Below are positions 1 through 11,285 of a stretch of DNA of 64,000 nucleotides, piece by piece. This stretch comes from Cornus controversa (Eukaryota > Streptophyta > Magnoliopsida > Cornales > Cornaceae): contig CM048848.1 in assembly GCA_026545225.1 (NCBI GenBank), forward strand, positions 45,404,806 to 45,468,805, read 5' to 3'. Below the pieces are notes generated by a model, which saw only the letters and a list, made by a program, of their open reading frames with translations, was not told where the DNA came from and searched no databases. Positions within the stretch are counted from its first letter, which is position 1. Each line of letters starts with the position of its first letter. A program made the translations under genes and the position numbers.

Positions 1-120
1 TATAAGTGCTACTCTAACGAAAGGAAGCCACCAAAAAAACCAGCCCATATATTTATATATATATATATATATATAAGTGCTACTCTAACAAAAGGAAGCC
101 ACCAAAAAAACCAGCCCATA

Positions 121-160
<40 letters not shown>

Positions 161-210
161 TGCTACTCTAACAAAAGGAAGCCACCAAAAAAACCAGCCC
201 ATATATTCGG
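1..210. repeat. Minisatellite, three tandem units separated by AT tracts
   Basis: A segment of about 50 bp, starting AAGTGCTACTCTAAC and containing GGAAGCCACC and AACCAGCCC, occurs three times in direct orientation. The copies are separated by (AT)n tracts of different length. The first copy has one G where the others have A. The array is cut by the window edge, so the copy number is a minimum. There is no coding potential. Confidence 0.9.
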
Positions 211-1077
211 TCTCACTCAAGAGAGATTAATAAGTAGTTCCGGGGTTAATACAGTAACGCGTTACATGCGTACATGTGTTTTTCTTTATCCCAACACTTA
301 TCGTGGTAATGTGTTACTATTGATAGGAACAAATAAGCCTGAAATTATCTAATAATTTTTTCTCAATTGATGAGTCTAAGATCTAGTTGGACACTTTTTA
401 ACTAGTGTTTTCGGTGACATCTTTAATCTGAATCATTTTTCATATATATATATATATATATATTAATCTGTGTTTTTATGAGTAATGCTACTGTTCTGTT
501 CTCATTAATGCTTTGTTTCGTAGAAGAAAAGAACAGGGAAGAAAGGAAAAGAGAAGGAATAAAACAAGACTTCATTGTTTGGTAGGAGGGAGAGCTGGAG
601 CCTGGAGGGAAGGAAAGGATCATCTCTAGTGACCCATCATTTTTCTTTCATCCAAAAGTATGAGAAAGAGAAGAGAGAAAAATACAGAGGTTAGTTAAAA
701 CATTTTGATAAGAAATTTTTACTCTCATTTAATGTTTTAATTTATATATTTAAAGGTATATTAGTAAAGTATCAATGTATTTTCCTTCCTTCTAACCAAA
801 CAATAGGAATGTCCCGAGAAGCTGAGCTTTGGCACAACAGTAATGTTGTTTCGTTGTGACTGCTCACAAGTTTCAAATAATAAAAGAGTCTCTCTGTATG
901 CAAAGGTAAAATTACTTATATACATAATCATTTTCAAATCCCGCAATGACAAAAATCTCATTTTTTACATAAAAATGTCTCCTCCATTCATCTCTCTCAT
1001 CCTTCTTACTAAACAGGGCATAAGATACTTAGATCAAATGACAATAAAGATGCTAGTGGTATGAAAGTACTCTTTTT

Positions 1078-1109
<32 letters not shown>

Positions 1110-1147
1110 TCTGGTGAAGAGAGTCTATTGTGATGCTTTGAGCTTAA
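211..1147. other. AT-rich intergenic DNA, no gene seen
   Basis: Only short open frames with low-complexity translations occur here on either strand, with no recognisable domain. Simple (AT)n tracts lie at about 440-462 and 1082-1110. Confidence 0.6.
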
Positions 1148-1358
1148 ATTAATACCCATTACCTATGCATCGATCGGTACAAGAGCATTCTGCATTTTAA
1201 TATGATATATCACGGTTTACGTCTATATATGCGCCAATAAAAACCTAAACCCTAATCAGATTCGACCTTTTTACTATTTTAGTCAAATTGCCTACCAAGA
1301 AAATGACTTCTTTATCTCCAGGATTGGTTCCTTTTAGGCTGTACCCCCACTAATTAGG

Positions 1359-1422
<64 letters not shown>

Positions 1423-1765
1423 TTATAGACACAAACACATCAGGATTCTCTCATTTGCAATTTTAGGTCCCATGTCATCCTATAACATTTAAATTGCAAA
1501 CCCAACAACTTTAAATAGATAATGCAAATTTAAATCAATGTGGCAACAATTGCGTAAAAGTATTGAATTTTTTATTTAATAGTATTGTAACATGACATAA
1601 TATGTTATAGGCGTGTTACATTTTTAATATAATGTGTTACATTGTTATTGCACGACTGTTGCATTTGTGATATACTATGTTGAATATGTGTAGTGTGGTG
1701 CACTATTAATTTAAAGGTAGATGGGATGAGCGACTGTACTGGATCCAAATCCACACACTCAAATT
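1148..1765 (+). repeat. Dispersed repeat R1, copy 1
   Basis: This stretch begins around AATTAATACCCATTACC and includes GCATCGATCGGTACAAGA, AAAATGACTTCTTTATCTCC and, near the end, a GTGTAGTGTGGTG block. It matches 3379-3714 plus 6758-6866. A CT microsatellite at about 1362-1407 followed by (AT)n lies inside copy 1 and is much shorter in copy 2. No protein is encoded. The family is unknown to me; it could be a non-autonomous element. Confidence 0.75.
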
Positions 1766-3378
1766 TATCACCGAAAAAATTACTATTAACTCTTTTTTTT
1801 TTTTAAAAGACAAATAAGTCCTATCATCAATTTTCAATTGAACTAATATCTTAGATTTTGAATTTTTTCCCCTATAAGTTCTAGACAACTAAATCTTTCA
1901 TTTTTGACCCTTATTAAATATAAATAAAATTTGGCAATTGCAATTTTGTTAAAAAATTAATAAATAATCATTTTTAATGTCCTTTTAAGTTCTAATCAAT
2001 GAATAATACATTATGCATTTAAATTATAATTAATTTAATTTAAATTCAATTCAAAAACTCGTGTAACACCCACTGCAACTTTGATACACAAAAAATTAAC
2101 TATTTTATAAAAATGTCAATAAAATATTATCATTTCTTTTTATTTAAATTAAATTGTATATCTAATTTGGTAAGCATATATATGAAAGTTTGAGTAGTTC
2201 AGAATTTAAATTGAAAAACAAAATATAGTATATAAAATTTATTGGTCTTATTAAAAATTAGTATAACTTATGTTGAAAAAATAGGACTTAATTATAATTT
2301 TTCTCTTTGTATATTGTCTAGGATGCTGCCTCCACTTTCCTCCAACAAAATTGTGGGCCATTTAAAAGCTAAAAGCTTAGGGCACTGCTGCATAGAGAAT
2401 CTTAAGGCCCACCTCCAATCATTTCATTATGAGACCAAAGATTTGAAATCATCACACGAGATCCAGTAATCATTTAGGCATCCTAAGTGAAAGGTGACCG
2501 AGACTTGTGACTATATTTAGAGACTGTATCTTTAGTCTATACTTAAATGAGTAATGAGTAGTTTATTTATGAATTCATGATGACAATTAATCAAAGTCCA
2601 AATAATTTAAATAGTGATCTTGCAATCAACAAGTACCCTGTGTACTCAATTACATAGCTTCAAATACATCGAAGTAAAATTTTAATATCTCATTGTTTTC
2701 ACTGGATTTCCACCCTCCTTTGTTACAAGATAACGATTAATTTTGATGGGCGTAGTAAGCAAAGAGAAGGTTTTGGGGGGTGCATTTGCCTGGTAGCAAA
2801 GGGAATGAACGTGTTTTCACGAAAAATATTAAGATTTGGACTAACGTTTTCAAATTCAAGTTGATTGTATTTCGCATCTTTCTTAAAAAAAAAATAATCA
2901 AACAATTTCATCCTTGGTTTTTGTGATCAGATTATCCGTATAATATATAGATAAAAAAGAAACTTAAATATTTTAATATATTTTTCTTTGAATCGAATCT
3001 CAATTTTAACGACGTTTGCATTAGATATCTTTCAACTAAAATCCCTCTTTTTTTTTTTTTTTTTATCAAATTCTTCAATATATCGTTTTGAGCCGAACTC
3101 TCTTATTGAATTGCTCATTCAATGAACATTCAAACCTCCACGCTCATTAACATTGAGATTTTGAGTCTTGCATGGCTACCATGTCAAAGCTAAGGCATCT
3201 TGAAAGCAAGTTGTATTCCAAGAATATGATATAAAGGTAATCAAGAAAATCTGATACTAAATCATGCCTTCATCTAGATTGGAGGGTTATAAATAGGAGG
3301 AAGAACTTTTCTCATTTTATAGAGTCTAGGAAGCATAAACACTTCACCTAGAGGTGCCATGACAGTATTAGACACCTA
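1766..3378. other. AT-rich intergenic DNA, no gene seen
   Basis: Homopolymer A/T runs (for example about 1793-1804 and 3050-3064) and short random frames only. The frame at 2242-2469 encodes a protein that matches no family I recognise and lacks a plausible gene context. Confidence 0.55.
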
Positions 3379-3714
3379 CTAATTAATACCCATTGCCTAT
3401 GCATCGATCGGTACAAGAAATGCTGCATTTAAAAATGATGTCATAGTTTGCGTCCATCTATGCACCAATAAAACCCAAACCCTAATCAAACCGACCTTTT
3501 TACTATTTTAGTCAAATTGGCTAACAAGAAAATGACTTCTTTATCTCCAGGATTGTTACCTTTAAAGTTCTACCCCACTAATTAGTTTCTCCCCCCCTCT
3601 CTCTCTACACACACACATGCAACTTTAGATTGACGAGGCAACAACTATGTAAAAGTATTAAAATTTTGATTTAATGGTGTTGTTATTGCACGAGTATTGC
3701 ATCTGTGATGTAGC
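3379..3714 (+). repeat. Dispersed repeat R1, copy 2, left part
   Basis: It matches copy 1 through the CATCGATCGGTACAAGA and AAAATGACTTCTTTATCTCC blocks and stops at the left edge of the copia element at 3715. The rest of R1 resumes at 6758. Copy 2 was therefore one continuous repeat before the copia insertion. Confidence 0.8.
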
Positions 3715-3737
3715 TAAAGAAGAACTTAATACACGAT

Positions 3738-3997
3738 ATTGACAACCATCTACTCTAAAAGCTTAAACTGTCAAAGAGGGTGTAACTTAAATATGTAAAT
3801 CATTCAACACGTTTCCTCATGTGTGGGTGACGGTGACATGGTATCAGAGCCAAATGTCTCGTGTTCAAACCTCATTACCACCTTGATAATTAATATTGTA
3901 TACATGGTCACACGTGAGGGGGTGTGTTAGAGGATTTAAATATTTAAGTTACACTCTCTATAACAGCTTAAGCTTTTGGAGTAGATGGTTCTTAATA
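3738..3997. mobile_element. TRIM-like element with inverted terminal copies, nested in the copia element
   Basis: The left end is the minus-strand form of the 73-bp TRIM LTR seen in the arrays at 22.5 and 40.0 kb (GACAACCATCTACTCTAAAA). The right end (about 3925-3997) is the same LTR in plus orientation. Between them is the TRIM internal part with TGGTATCAGAGCC, complementary to initiator tRNA-Met, and a purine-rich GTGAGGGGGTG just before the right LTR. The head-to-head arrangement is abnormal for an LTR element and must be a rearranged copy. Confidence 0.7.
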
Positions 3998-5405
3998 GAA
4001 TCCAAGAAAGTAGAGCAGCCAAGTGGTGGAACGTCTCATAATCGCGCAACCAGCCCAATCGGCATTGGAGAATGCATATAGGTCTAGACTAATATTCTTA
4101 AGAATGCGAAAATCCATTGAAAGTATGCCTTTCACATAAGAATTCTTTTTAACATCTAAAAGTGGGCATTTGTAGGAGCATGCATGCCGAGTAAGGGTTA
4201 TATGGTACAATTTTTCTGTATTTTGTGACATCAGGATAAACAGCATTTCCATTGACAATAATGGCTTATTTTGATGGCATCGGAGTGGCAATGGGTTTAC
4301 AGTCTGCCATGTGCATGCTATGCAGTAAACAATCATATATTTAGACTAAGATAGAAAAATCCCACCACTAAACGACTGAACTTGTACTCCTAAAAAATAG
4401 TTTAGCTGACCAAGGTCTTTTATAAAGAATTTAATGCCTAGTTGTGCAATAAATTCATCCAATAAATTAGATGGACTTCTTGTGAGAATTATATCATCAA
4501 CGTAAACCAGTAAAATTATGATATGATCACCGTTATTAAACACAAAAAGAGATGAATCAGCTGAGATGCATTGAAAACTATAGTCAATAATAAAAGAGCT
4601 AAAATGATCAAACCAAGCCCATGGAGCTTGTTTCAGGCCATATAATCACCAATGTAATTGACAAACATGATTCAGTGTCTTCAAAACCTGGTGGTTGGTC
4701 CATAAAAATGGTTGTGTCAAGATGCCCATGAAGAAATACATTTTTGATAGCAAGTTGGCGAAGACTCCATCCTTTTACTATACTAACAATGAGAATTGGT
4801 CGAATAGTTCCTAATTTGATGACTGGGCTAAATGTCTCAGTGAAATCTACACCTTCTTGATGATTGTATCCTTTTGCAATAAGTCAGGCTTTCAACCGAT
4901 CCAATGATCCATTAGATTTGAGTTTTGTTTTAATAACTCATCGACATCCAATTACATTCATGTGAGGTAACCGTGGGATAAGAACCTAAGTCCAATTTTA
5001 ATGCAAGGCTTGCATTTTATCAACCATGTCTGCATGCCAACCCAAGTGGTTTAAAGCACTTTTTATTATTTTTGGCTTAGATGGAATGACTGGTGTGGTT
5101 AACGTAAAGGCATATTTAGGGTTGGATTTGATAATACCAGCTTGACTATGGGTAGTCATAGAATGTGTGGTATTAGTAGTTGGTAGGTGAGATGTATCAG
5201 GTTGTTGTGTAAGTATTGTGGAAGTGGGTAAGTTGGTTTCAGTTTGTTGCGGAATTGTGATTGGAGTGAAAATTGGTGTTTCAGTTAGTAAAGAGAAAGA
5301 ATGATGTATAAGTTGATGGTTAAAAAGATGTGCATGATTTGGATCGATGGTTACGGATAAATGGGTAATTGTTGTAGTATTATTTGGTAGAGTAGAGGTT
5401 AACAA
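3998..5405 (-). pseudogene. Copia reverse transcriptase / RNase H remnant
   Basis: Minus-strand translation gives a Thr/Pro-rich linker (5405-5100). Reverse-transcriptase blocks with several in-frame stops follow (GVDFTETFSPV-like near 4860, VYVDDIILT at about 4500). An RNase H block ends with YAFSNADWAGC near 4060. The YVDD motif is preserved but the frame is broken repeatedly. The RNase H end is lost at the TRIM-like insertion. Confidence 0.8.
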
Positions 5406-5906
5406 CTAGTTAGGAAGGGTGGTGTTGTCAATGGGATTAAGAATTGGTTGTTGAAATAGAAAAGAGCATTCATCAAAGACAACATGTCTAGATATATAGA
5501 CACAGCCCTTTGGAAGATGGAGGCAACGGTATCCATTGTGTTTATCATTATAGCCTATAAAAACATAGGGGAGGGATCGTGATTCAAGTTTATCTATTGT
5601 GTAAGAGTGAAAGTATGGGTAACATTGCCAACCAAAGATTCGTAGGAAGTCATAGGAAGACTGTTTGTTATGAAGAATATAAAATGGTGTGTTCATGACA
5701 AGAGAAGGCGAAGGTAATCGGTTTATAAGGAATGTAGAGGTAAGGAAGGCTTCCATCCAAAACATTTTAGGCATAGATGCATGCATCATAGCTAGCCCTA
5801 ATTCAAACACGTGTCGATGTTTCCTTTCCGCCACAACACTATTATGTTCTACAGTACCTGGACATGATAGTTGTGGAGAATGATTCATATTGTAGTCATT
5901 GACCAT
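5406..5906 (-). pseudogene. Copia integrase C-terminal fragment
   Basis: A 166-codon frame contains the late integrase block SCPGTVEHNSVVAERKHRH, then FLINRLPSPSL, FGWQCYP, and the gag-pol linker signature VFIGYNDKHNGYRC...VYISRHVVFDE. The HHCC zinc-binding region and the first catalytic Asp are absent. It is continuous upstream with gag through an internal deletion. Confidence 0.85.
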
Positions 5907-6432
5907 TTAAAAGCCAAAATACTTTTTTTCTGATCGGATAATGGTTTGCCAATGGCGTTGAGTTGATCACAAGTTGGTTTAAATTCCCTGATGTAGTCAT
6001 TAAGTGAAGTAGACTCATTTTTCTTCTCTTGAAGTTTGAGAAGTAATTCAAATTCACGAGCCTGAAAATATTATGAATAAGTATTGGATAAAGCCTTCCA
6101 AACATCGAACAAAGTGATAAGGTCGACAACAGTCTCGAGAGCTTCTTCAAAAATAATAGTCGTGAGCCAGGCTTTAACTAATCTATTTGTGTGTCCATGC
6201 CGCCAGATCGGGATTAGTCACTTTGCCTACATTATTGACCACCATCAATCTCACCTTTAGGTGGTGGTGTGTCTCCTACGATGAAACCAAGAAGATTTTG
6301 ACTTTTAATCAAAGATAGAACTTGTGTTTCCCATAAGAGATAGTTGGAAGATGTGAGTTTGAGAGATACAAAATTGGCTGAGATTAGCAGGATATGGGTA
6401 TTTTGAAAGTGGAGCTGTAACCATTTAATCAA
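5907..6432 (-). pseudogene. Copia gag fragment
   Basis: The minus-strand translation contains an N-terminal block typical of copia gag (FVSLKLTSSNYLLWETQVL). Further on, in a shifted frame, it contains a block around REFKPTCDQLNAIG-like residues followed by KKVFWLLNG. At least one frameshift separates them. No zinc knuckle is seen. The gag sequence runs directly into integrase at about 5906, so the protease and first integrase domain are deleted. Confidence 0.75.
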
Positions 6433-6529
6433 GAGGATAAAATTAGTAACGACGACAAAAAGAGAAAAGAAAAGAAAAAAAATTTGAAAATGGATCGTGC
6501 TCTTTAAAGCTTTGGAAGCTCAGATACCA

Positions 6530-6757
6530 TAAAGAAGAACTTAATACACGATGTTTATGGTAAAACACTCATTGATGTTTTCATTATCATCTTTAACTAT
6601 ATATAGGAGTACTTGCAACAGTGCATTCAGAATATCTAATATCTACACAATATCTAAAAAATAATTGAAGTTTGTTATAACAGAATATCTATATACTATC
6701 TAGATAGTTTATCATATTTTTATACGTATTATAAATATATGTATTCAGTTAGTAACA
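6530..6757 (-). repeat. 5' LTR of the copia element
   Basis: About 228 bp, reading on the minus strand from TGTTACTAAC to TTCTTCTTTA, directly followed by the primer-binding site at 6518-6529. A TATA-like CCTATATATAGTT lies on the minus strand near 6600. The element-3' end is TA instead of the usual CA, in both this LTR and the left remnant. Confidence 0.75.
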
Positions 6758-6866
6758 CGTTGAATATGTGATGTAGTGTGGTGAATTGTTAATTTAAAAG
6801 TGCACGGGATAATGTTGGACGAGATGAGTATAGAAAAGGATCCATGTCTACACACACAAATTGGGC
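6758..6866 (+). repeat. Dispersed repeat R1, copy 2, right part
   Basis: It continues the match to copy 1 (GTTGAATATGTG, TAGTGTGGTG, GGGAT...GGATCC...CACACAAATT) immediately after the copia LTR. This defines the copia insertion point inside R1. Confidence 0.75.
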
Positions 6867-8136
6867 TTTAACCCGTGAACCCGGCCAAATCCATCCACTA
6901 AATCATAACTGTTGAGTAAGCGGTTTAATTATATGGGCTGTTAACGGGTCAGTTAAGAAAAGACAATATAATACGCGGGTCATTACTGAGTTGATAGTGG
7001 GTACCCACAACCAACCCGCTCAACAAAAACTTGTTAACCTTACACGTCGATCTCTCTCTTTTCACGACCTCATTTTCTTCTCTCTCCCTTGCTTTCTCTC
7101 TTTTCGTCTCAAGACTCCCTCTGTCTCTCTCTAGATTGATTAAAGTATATATATATATATATAAAGATAAAGGCTTAGAGCAACTCCCCTTGAATCAAAC
7201 ATTCTGAACTGGCACATTGAATGGATAACTTTGACATACATGTTTCAACAATAGTCAAATGTTTAGTTGTCATTTCGCATATCTGTCAAATTTGACATAC
7301 AACTTTTTGATATGCCAAATGAATTGTTCTTATTATTTTAATAAATGGGTTCCACATATCATTAAAACTTGCATGAGAAAATATTAGAGAACAAATCTGA
7401 GATAATTTTTATCCTTTTTTTTATTGTGTTCTTGGCAGATCTTTACCAACAGTAATATTACCATCTTCTAAGATAAAATCTAGATCTTTTTTCAAATGTA
7501 GGAGCATGCTTGTGTTGGAGAACGAATAATCATTGAGTCCTCCTCTTTCCGGACAACACATACAAAGAGACCTACCAACAATCAAATAATTAGTGAGTTT
7601 CTGAGAGATATTTATATAATTAGTTTCTTTCTCGTCTATTTCTATCAATTTTCTTTAGTTATTCACTAGAGCAATTATGATATACTAGTCACTTCAATAG
7701 AAATGTTTTTACAAAGAAAAAAAAGAGACATGAGATAATCTATTCAATGTACGTTTCAGTAAGATTTCGAATAGCATTTTTGAATCAAATTGATTATATT
7801 TTACCTCTTTCTCAGAGAAAAACAATCAAACAATCCCAACCATTGTGTAGAGCTGGACACTTATGGATATCTTGGTTGTATCAGACACTTCACCTAGGGG
7901 GTTATGATTGTATTGGACACTCTGACACGACAATGGTCCAGACACGGATAGAAATGTTTTGAAATTTGAATATTTTATTTTTTTTGGTTAAACACGTTAG
8001 GACACGACAATGACACATTTTGAACACTTTCAGGACATGACGGAATAGTTTTGTAATCATTTTTTTATAAAGATGGGATTCAATGCAATTTAAAATGTAT
8101 TATGGGTTAATTAAAAATAATAATTTAAATTTAAGA
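6867..8136. other. Intergenic DNA with degenerate GGACAC-type repeats
   Basis: No gene seen. An (AT)n tract lies at about 7145-7163. From about 7850 to 8045 there are scattered GACACTC, GGACACGAC and CACGTTAGGACACG motifs, related to the GGATACG/GGACACG repeats at 10.1, 30.3 and 63.3 kb. The frames at 7421-7648 and 7747-7962 have no recognisable domain. Confidence 0.5.
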
Positions 8137-8147
8137 TTTTTTTTTTT

Positions 8148-9118
8148 AAAATCTAGCTTTAAACTTAAATTAATGATTTCACCTCTTGATTATATGCATA
8201 AAATGATTAAAAAATATTATAATTTATATATAATAATATATTATATTATTGTTTTTTTGACCTATCTAAGCCATATTTGTGTTCTCGGTATGTGTTCTAC
8301 CCGTATCAGTGCTTCCTACTTTAGAGTCATTGAATCACGGATAAAGGAAAGAGTAACATGGAGTTGTTCCTTTAGCAGGAGTCATGTGATAAAAGGTAAA
8401 TCAAAGAAAGTTTGAAGTGTTAAGCTGTGAAGCCCAATTATTTTAGTAAGAGTAATATACTACTATCCTTTATCAACATTTACAATCTATTGCCAAAACC
8501 TTGGGCTTGCGAAAATACACTGGCCATTGGATTAAGTTAGGGTGGTGTAAAGGGCTTATGTTTGGTTAGAATGGACTGGGCAGCAGGCTGGTTTCTCCTT
8601 CTGGGCTTCAGTAGGTTGGACTGCAAAAATAAACAACACGATTCTTTTTTGAGTAATGATAGATAAACCGAATCACACTAGATCGAGAATAGTTTTATAT
8701 GAGTGGAGTGATGAGTTCCACACATGATATTATGGTGATGACATGTGCTGAGACCAACCATTCCATTCACATAAAAATAAAATTGAACTAGTCCGATCGA
8801 TCTCTAAATCACTATTTTTTTTTTTCATGAATTTGACCGAAAATAAGCACAAGTTTTTTTTTTCGCAATACTCGTAACGTTTCTTTTGAAACTTCGTCAC
8901 TTTAAATGGTAAATTTTACTACTATAATGGTGAAATTTTACTAATTTAAACTCACAAATAAAAATGGTCTAATTCAAATATAAAACGTGTTTTCGATTAC
9001 TATTTAAAACACTTTATAAAAATTGTAGTTGACTGAAACAAAAACGCAAACTACCAAAGAATGCCAAATAGGTCCTGCATATTTTTAGTATTAGCCATCG
9101 GGAATCAACATGAACAAA
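8148..9118. other. AT-rich spacer at the start of copy A
   Basis: The 110-codon frame at 8083-8415 crosses the left duplication edge and is not conserved as a frame in copy B (only 28400-28585 is open there), so it is not taken as a gene. It includes a segment related to the GGACAC repeat family (GTGTTCTCGGTATGTG...CAGTGCTTCC). Nothing else was recognised. Confidence 0.5.
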
Positions 9119-10080
9119 TCTACTATTATTAAAAGTACAAAGGAATTTTTTAATTTCAGTACACTATTTTTTTTATTTTGAATTAAAAAAAATAAAATTA
9201 CCCAAGCAAAACCTTTTCTTTTCATTTCTAATTTTTTAATTTAAAAAATTAGAACCCTTTCATTTTTTATTTTTAAATTAAAAAAATAAAATTATCCAAG
9301 AAAAACCCTTTCCCAAGTAAAACCCTTTATTTTTATTTCTAAATTTTTAAAAATAGAATTATAACCCGCAAAACCCTAAGCATCTAAAATCACTCTTCCC
9401 TTTCCTTTTTTATTTATAAATTAAAATATATCTATATTACTATTAAAAGTACAAAGGGATTTTTTAGTTTTAGTATACTATTTTTTATTTTTAAATTAAA
9501 AATATAGAATTACCCAAGCAAAACCTTTCCTTTTTTATTTTGAAATTAAAAAAATAGAATTACCCAAGCAAAACTCTTTCCCAAGCAAAACCATTTTTTT
9601 TTTCTAATTTCTATCTATTCTATACTACTTTTAAAAATATAAAGGGGTTTTTTAGTTTCGGTACACTATTTTTTTATTTTTAAATTAAAAATATAGAATT
9701 ACCCAAACAAAACCCTTTCCTTTTTTTATTTTGGAATTAAAAAAATAGAATTACCCAAGCAAAACCCTTTTGTTTTTATTTCTAATTTTTAAATTTAAAA
9801 AAGCAAAACCCTTTCCTTTTTATTTTTAAATTAAAAAAATAGAATTACCCAAGCAAAACCTTTTCTTTTTTATTTCTAAATTTAAAAAAATAAAATTATA
9901 ACCCACAAAACTCTAAGCACCTAAAATCATTTTTATTTATAAATTAAAAAAAAGAATTACCCAAGCAAAACCCTAAACACCTAAAATCACTATTCCTCTC
10001 GGATACGGCTATCCAAAAATAGAATTACGTACCCATACAAAACCCTTTACCTAGCAAACTCCTTTATTTTTATTTCTAAA
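9119..10080. repeat. AT-rich tandem array with Helitron-like 5' ends (copy A)
   Basis: Imperfect units repeat AATTACCCAAGCAAAACCC, CCTTTCC and A/T runs. Three longer units start with a TCTA(C/TA)(C/T)TA-type sequence followed by TATTAAAAGTACAAAGG (9119, 9431, 9619). A TC start followed by TATACTACTATTAAA is a common 5' end in plant Helitrons. I do not see a matching CTRR end with hairpin, so the Helitron origin is an inference. Confidence 0.55.
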
Positions 10081-10089
10081 TTTATCAAG

Positions 10090-10725
10090 CTTTCCATCCA
10101 TGCACGTTTTGTGGAGTCCCTTATCCTACAACACGGATACTCCAAAAAGAGCTCTGTGGTCATATCGGATACGTATCCGATACGGATACGGCTAGGATAC
10201 AGCAAGCTACGTGTCCAATATGGATAAGAAGTATCCAATTTTTTAAAATTATTTTTTGAATAATGGATACGACTAGGATACGCGGGGGATATGTGCGGAT
10301 ACGTCATGATACGTTTAGGATACAACTGTGATACTTTTCAGGACAAGTTTTTAATTTTTTGTTCTATAGAATGGGGTTGAGATTGTAATATTAAAAATTT
10401 TATAGATTAAAAAATAAGGATCATTTTATAATAAAACAAAAATATTTTTAAAACCCTCAAGAAAGTGAGTCATTGTAAAAAATATTAGAAAAGATAGTGA
10501 ATTTTTAGATTTTAACTTCTTATGTTTTGTATAATTACTTTAACTATATTTATTGTATGGTTGAAGAATAAAAATTAATATTTTATGTATAATATTATAT
10601 TTTTATTTATTTATTTTACGTATCCTTGTCGTGTCCGTATTCTATTTTTTTGAAATTTTTCATATCGCCGTATCCGTATCATATCGTACCCATATTCCGT
10701 GTCCGTATCCTTGCTTCCTTGCCCT
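10090..10725. repeat. GGATACG-rich dispersed repeat with inverted ends (copy A)
   Basis: The left end has clustered GGATACG and CGTATCC motifs (about 10120-10330). The right end has CGTATCC, GTGTCCGTATTC and CCGTATC motifs (about 10618-10715). AT-rich sequence with GGGGTTGAGATTG lies between. The motif-rich ends are in opposing orientation. The family recurs at 30255-30890 (copy B), weakly at 7850-8330, and as GGACACG at 63270-63450. It is non-coding and of unknown class. Confidence 0.65.
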
Positions 10726-10732
10726 TATCTTT

Positions 10733-10785
<53 letters not shown>

Positions 10786-10928
10786 TCCTTGCCCTTATCT
10801 TTAACATGAGAGTAATATTTTGCTTCCTTGCCCTTATCTTTAACATGAGAAATATATATATTTTGCTTCCTTGTCCTTATTATCTTTAACATATATATTT
10901 TGCTTCCTTGCCCTTATCTTTAACCTGA

Positions 10929-10964
<36 letters not shown>

Positions 10965-10965
10965 C
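10711..10965. repeat. Minisatellite GCTTCCTTGCCCTTATCTTTAA with AT tracts (copy A)
   Basis: The unit CTTGCCCTTATCTTTAACAT (some copies continue GAGA) is repeated about five times, separated by (AT)n tracts of up to about 46 bp (10737-10783 and 10930-10963). The same array is in copy B at 30885-31109, where the last AT tract is split by a Helitron-like insertion. Confidence 0.85.
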
Positions 10966-11244
10966 CACTTGGTTTAAACTAGTCAATGATCGATCAAAGT
11001 CAACAATACTCAGCCTCCACTGGCCTAATTTCAATTAAAATTTTCTACTGTTCACATCACATGGTCCACCACTCATACTAATTTTTTTGGACCATATATT
11101 ATATCATCACAAGTTTAAATAAGAATCCTGCAGTCTTATAGAAAGAAAGAAAGAAAAAAAGAGCATTACTACCTAATATCAAATATCAAATTCAAGTTAG
11201 ACAACTCTAGATCAAAGGGGTTACATAGATATACAGACTGTGGC

Positions 11245-11250
11245 TATAAA
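11245..11250 (+). promoter_or_regulatory. TATA box of GST gene 1
   Basis: GGCTATAAAGG lies 35 bp before the ATG at 11286 and is conserved in GST gene 3 (31629-31634) but altered in GST gene 2. If used, the 5' leader would be only about 10 nt, so a more upstream start remains possible. Confidence 0.45.
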
Positions 11251-11285
11251 GGACCTGGCTATCACAGTTTGTCCATCAAACCAAA

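Larger units (their letters stand above)
3715..6757 (-). mobile_element. Decayed Ty1/copia retrotransposon, minus strand
   Basis: The right LTR (5' LTR in element orientation) is followed on the minus strand by a primer-binding site, TGGTATCTGAGC. Then come gag, integrase, reverse transcriptase and RNase H remnants in copia order. The left LTR survives only as its terminal 23 bp (3715-3737, identical to the inner end of the right LTR). Beyond these the element is cut by a TRIM-like insertion at 3738-3997. The protease and the integrase N-terminal half are missing and the reading frames have many stops, so it is non-autonomous. No clear 5-bp target duplication was found. Confidence 0.85.

Noticed and set aside
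3738-3997. Classification as a MITE because of its terminal inverted repeats
   Set aside because: The ends are TRIM LTRs with a tRNA-Met primer site and purine tract between them, and direct-orientation LTR copies of the same family occur in the arrays.
8083-8415. 110-codon plus-strand frame
   Set aside because: Crosses the duplication edge, is not maintained in copy B and has no domain.
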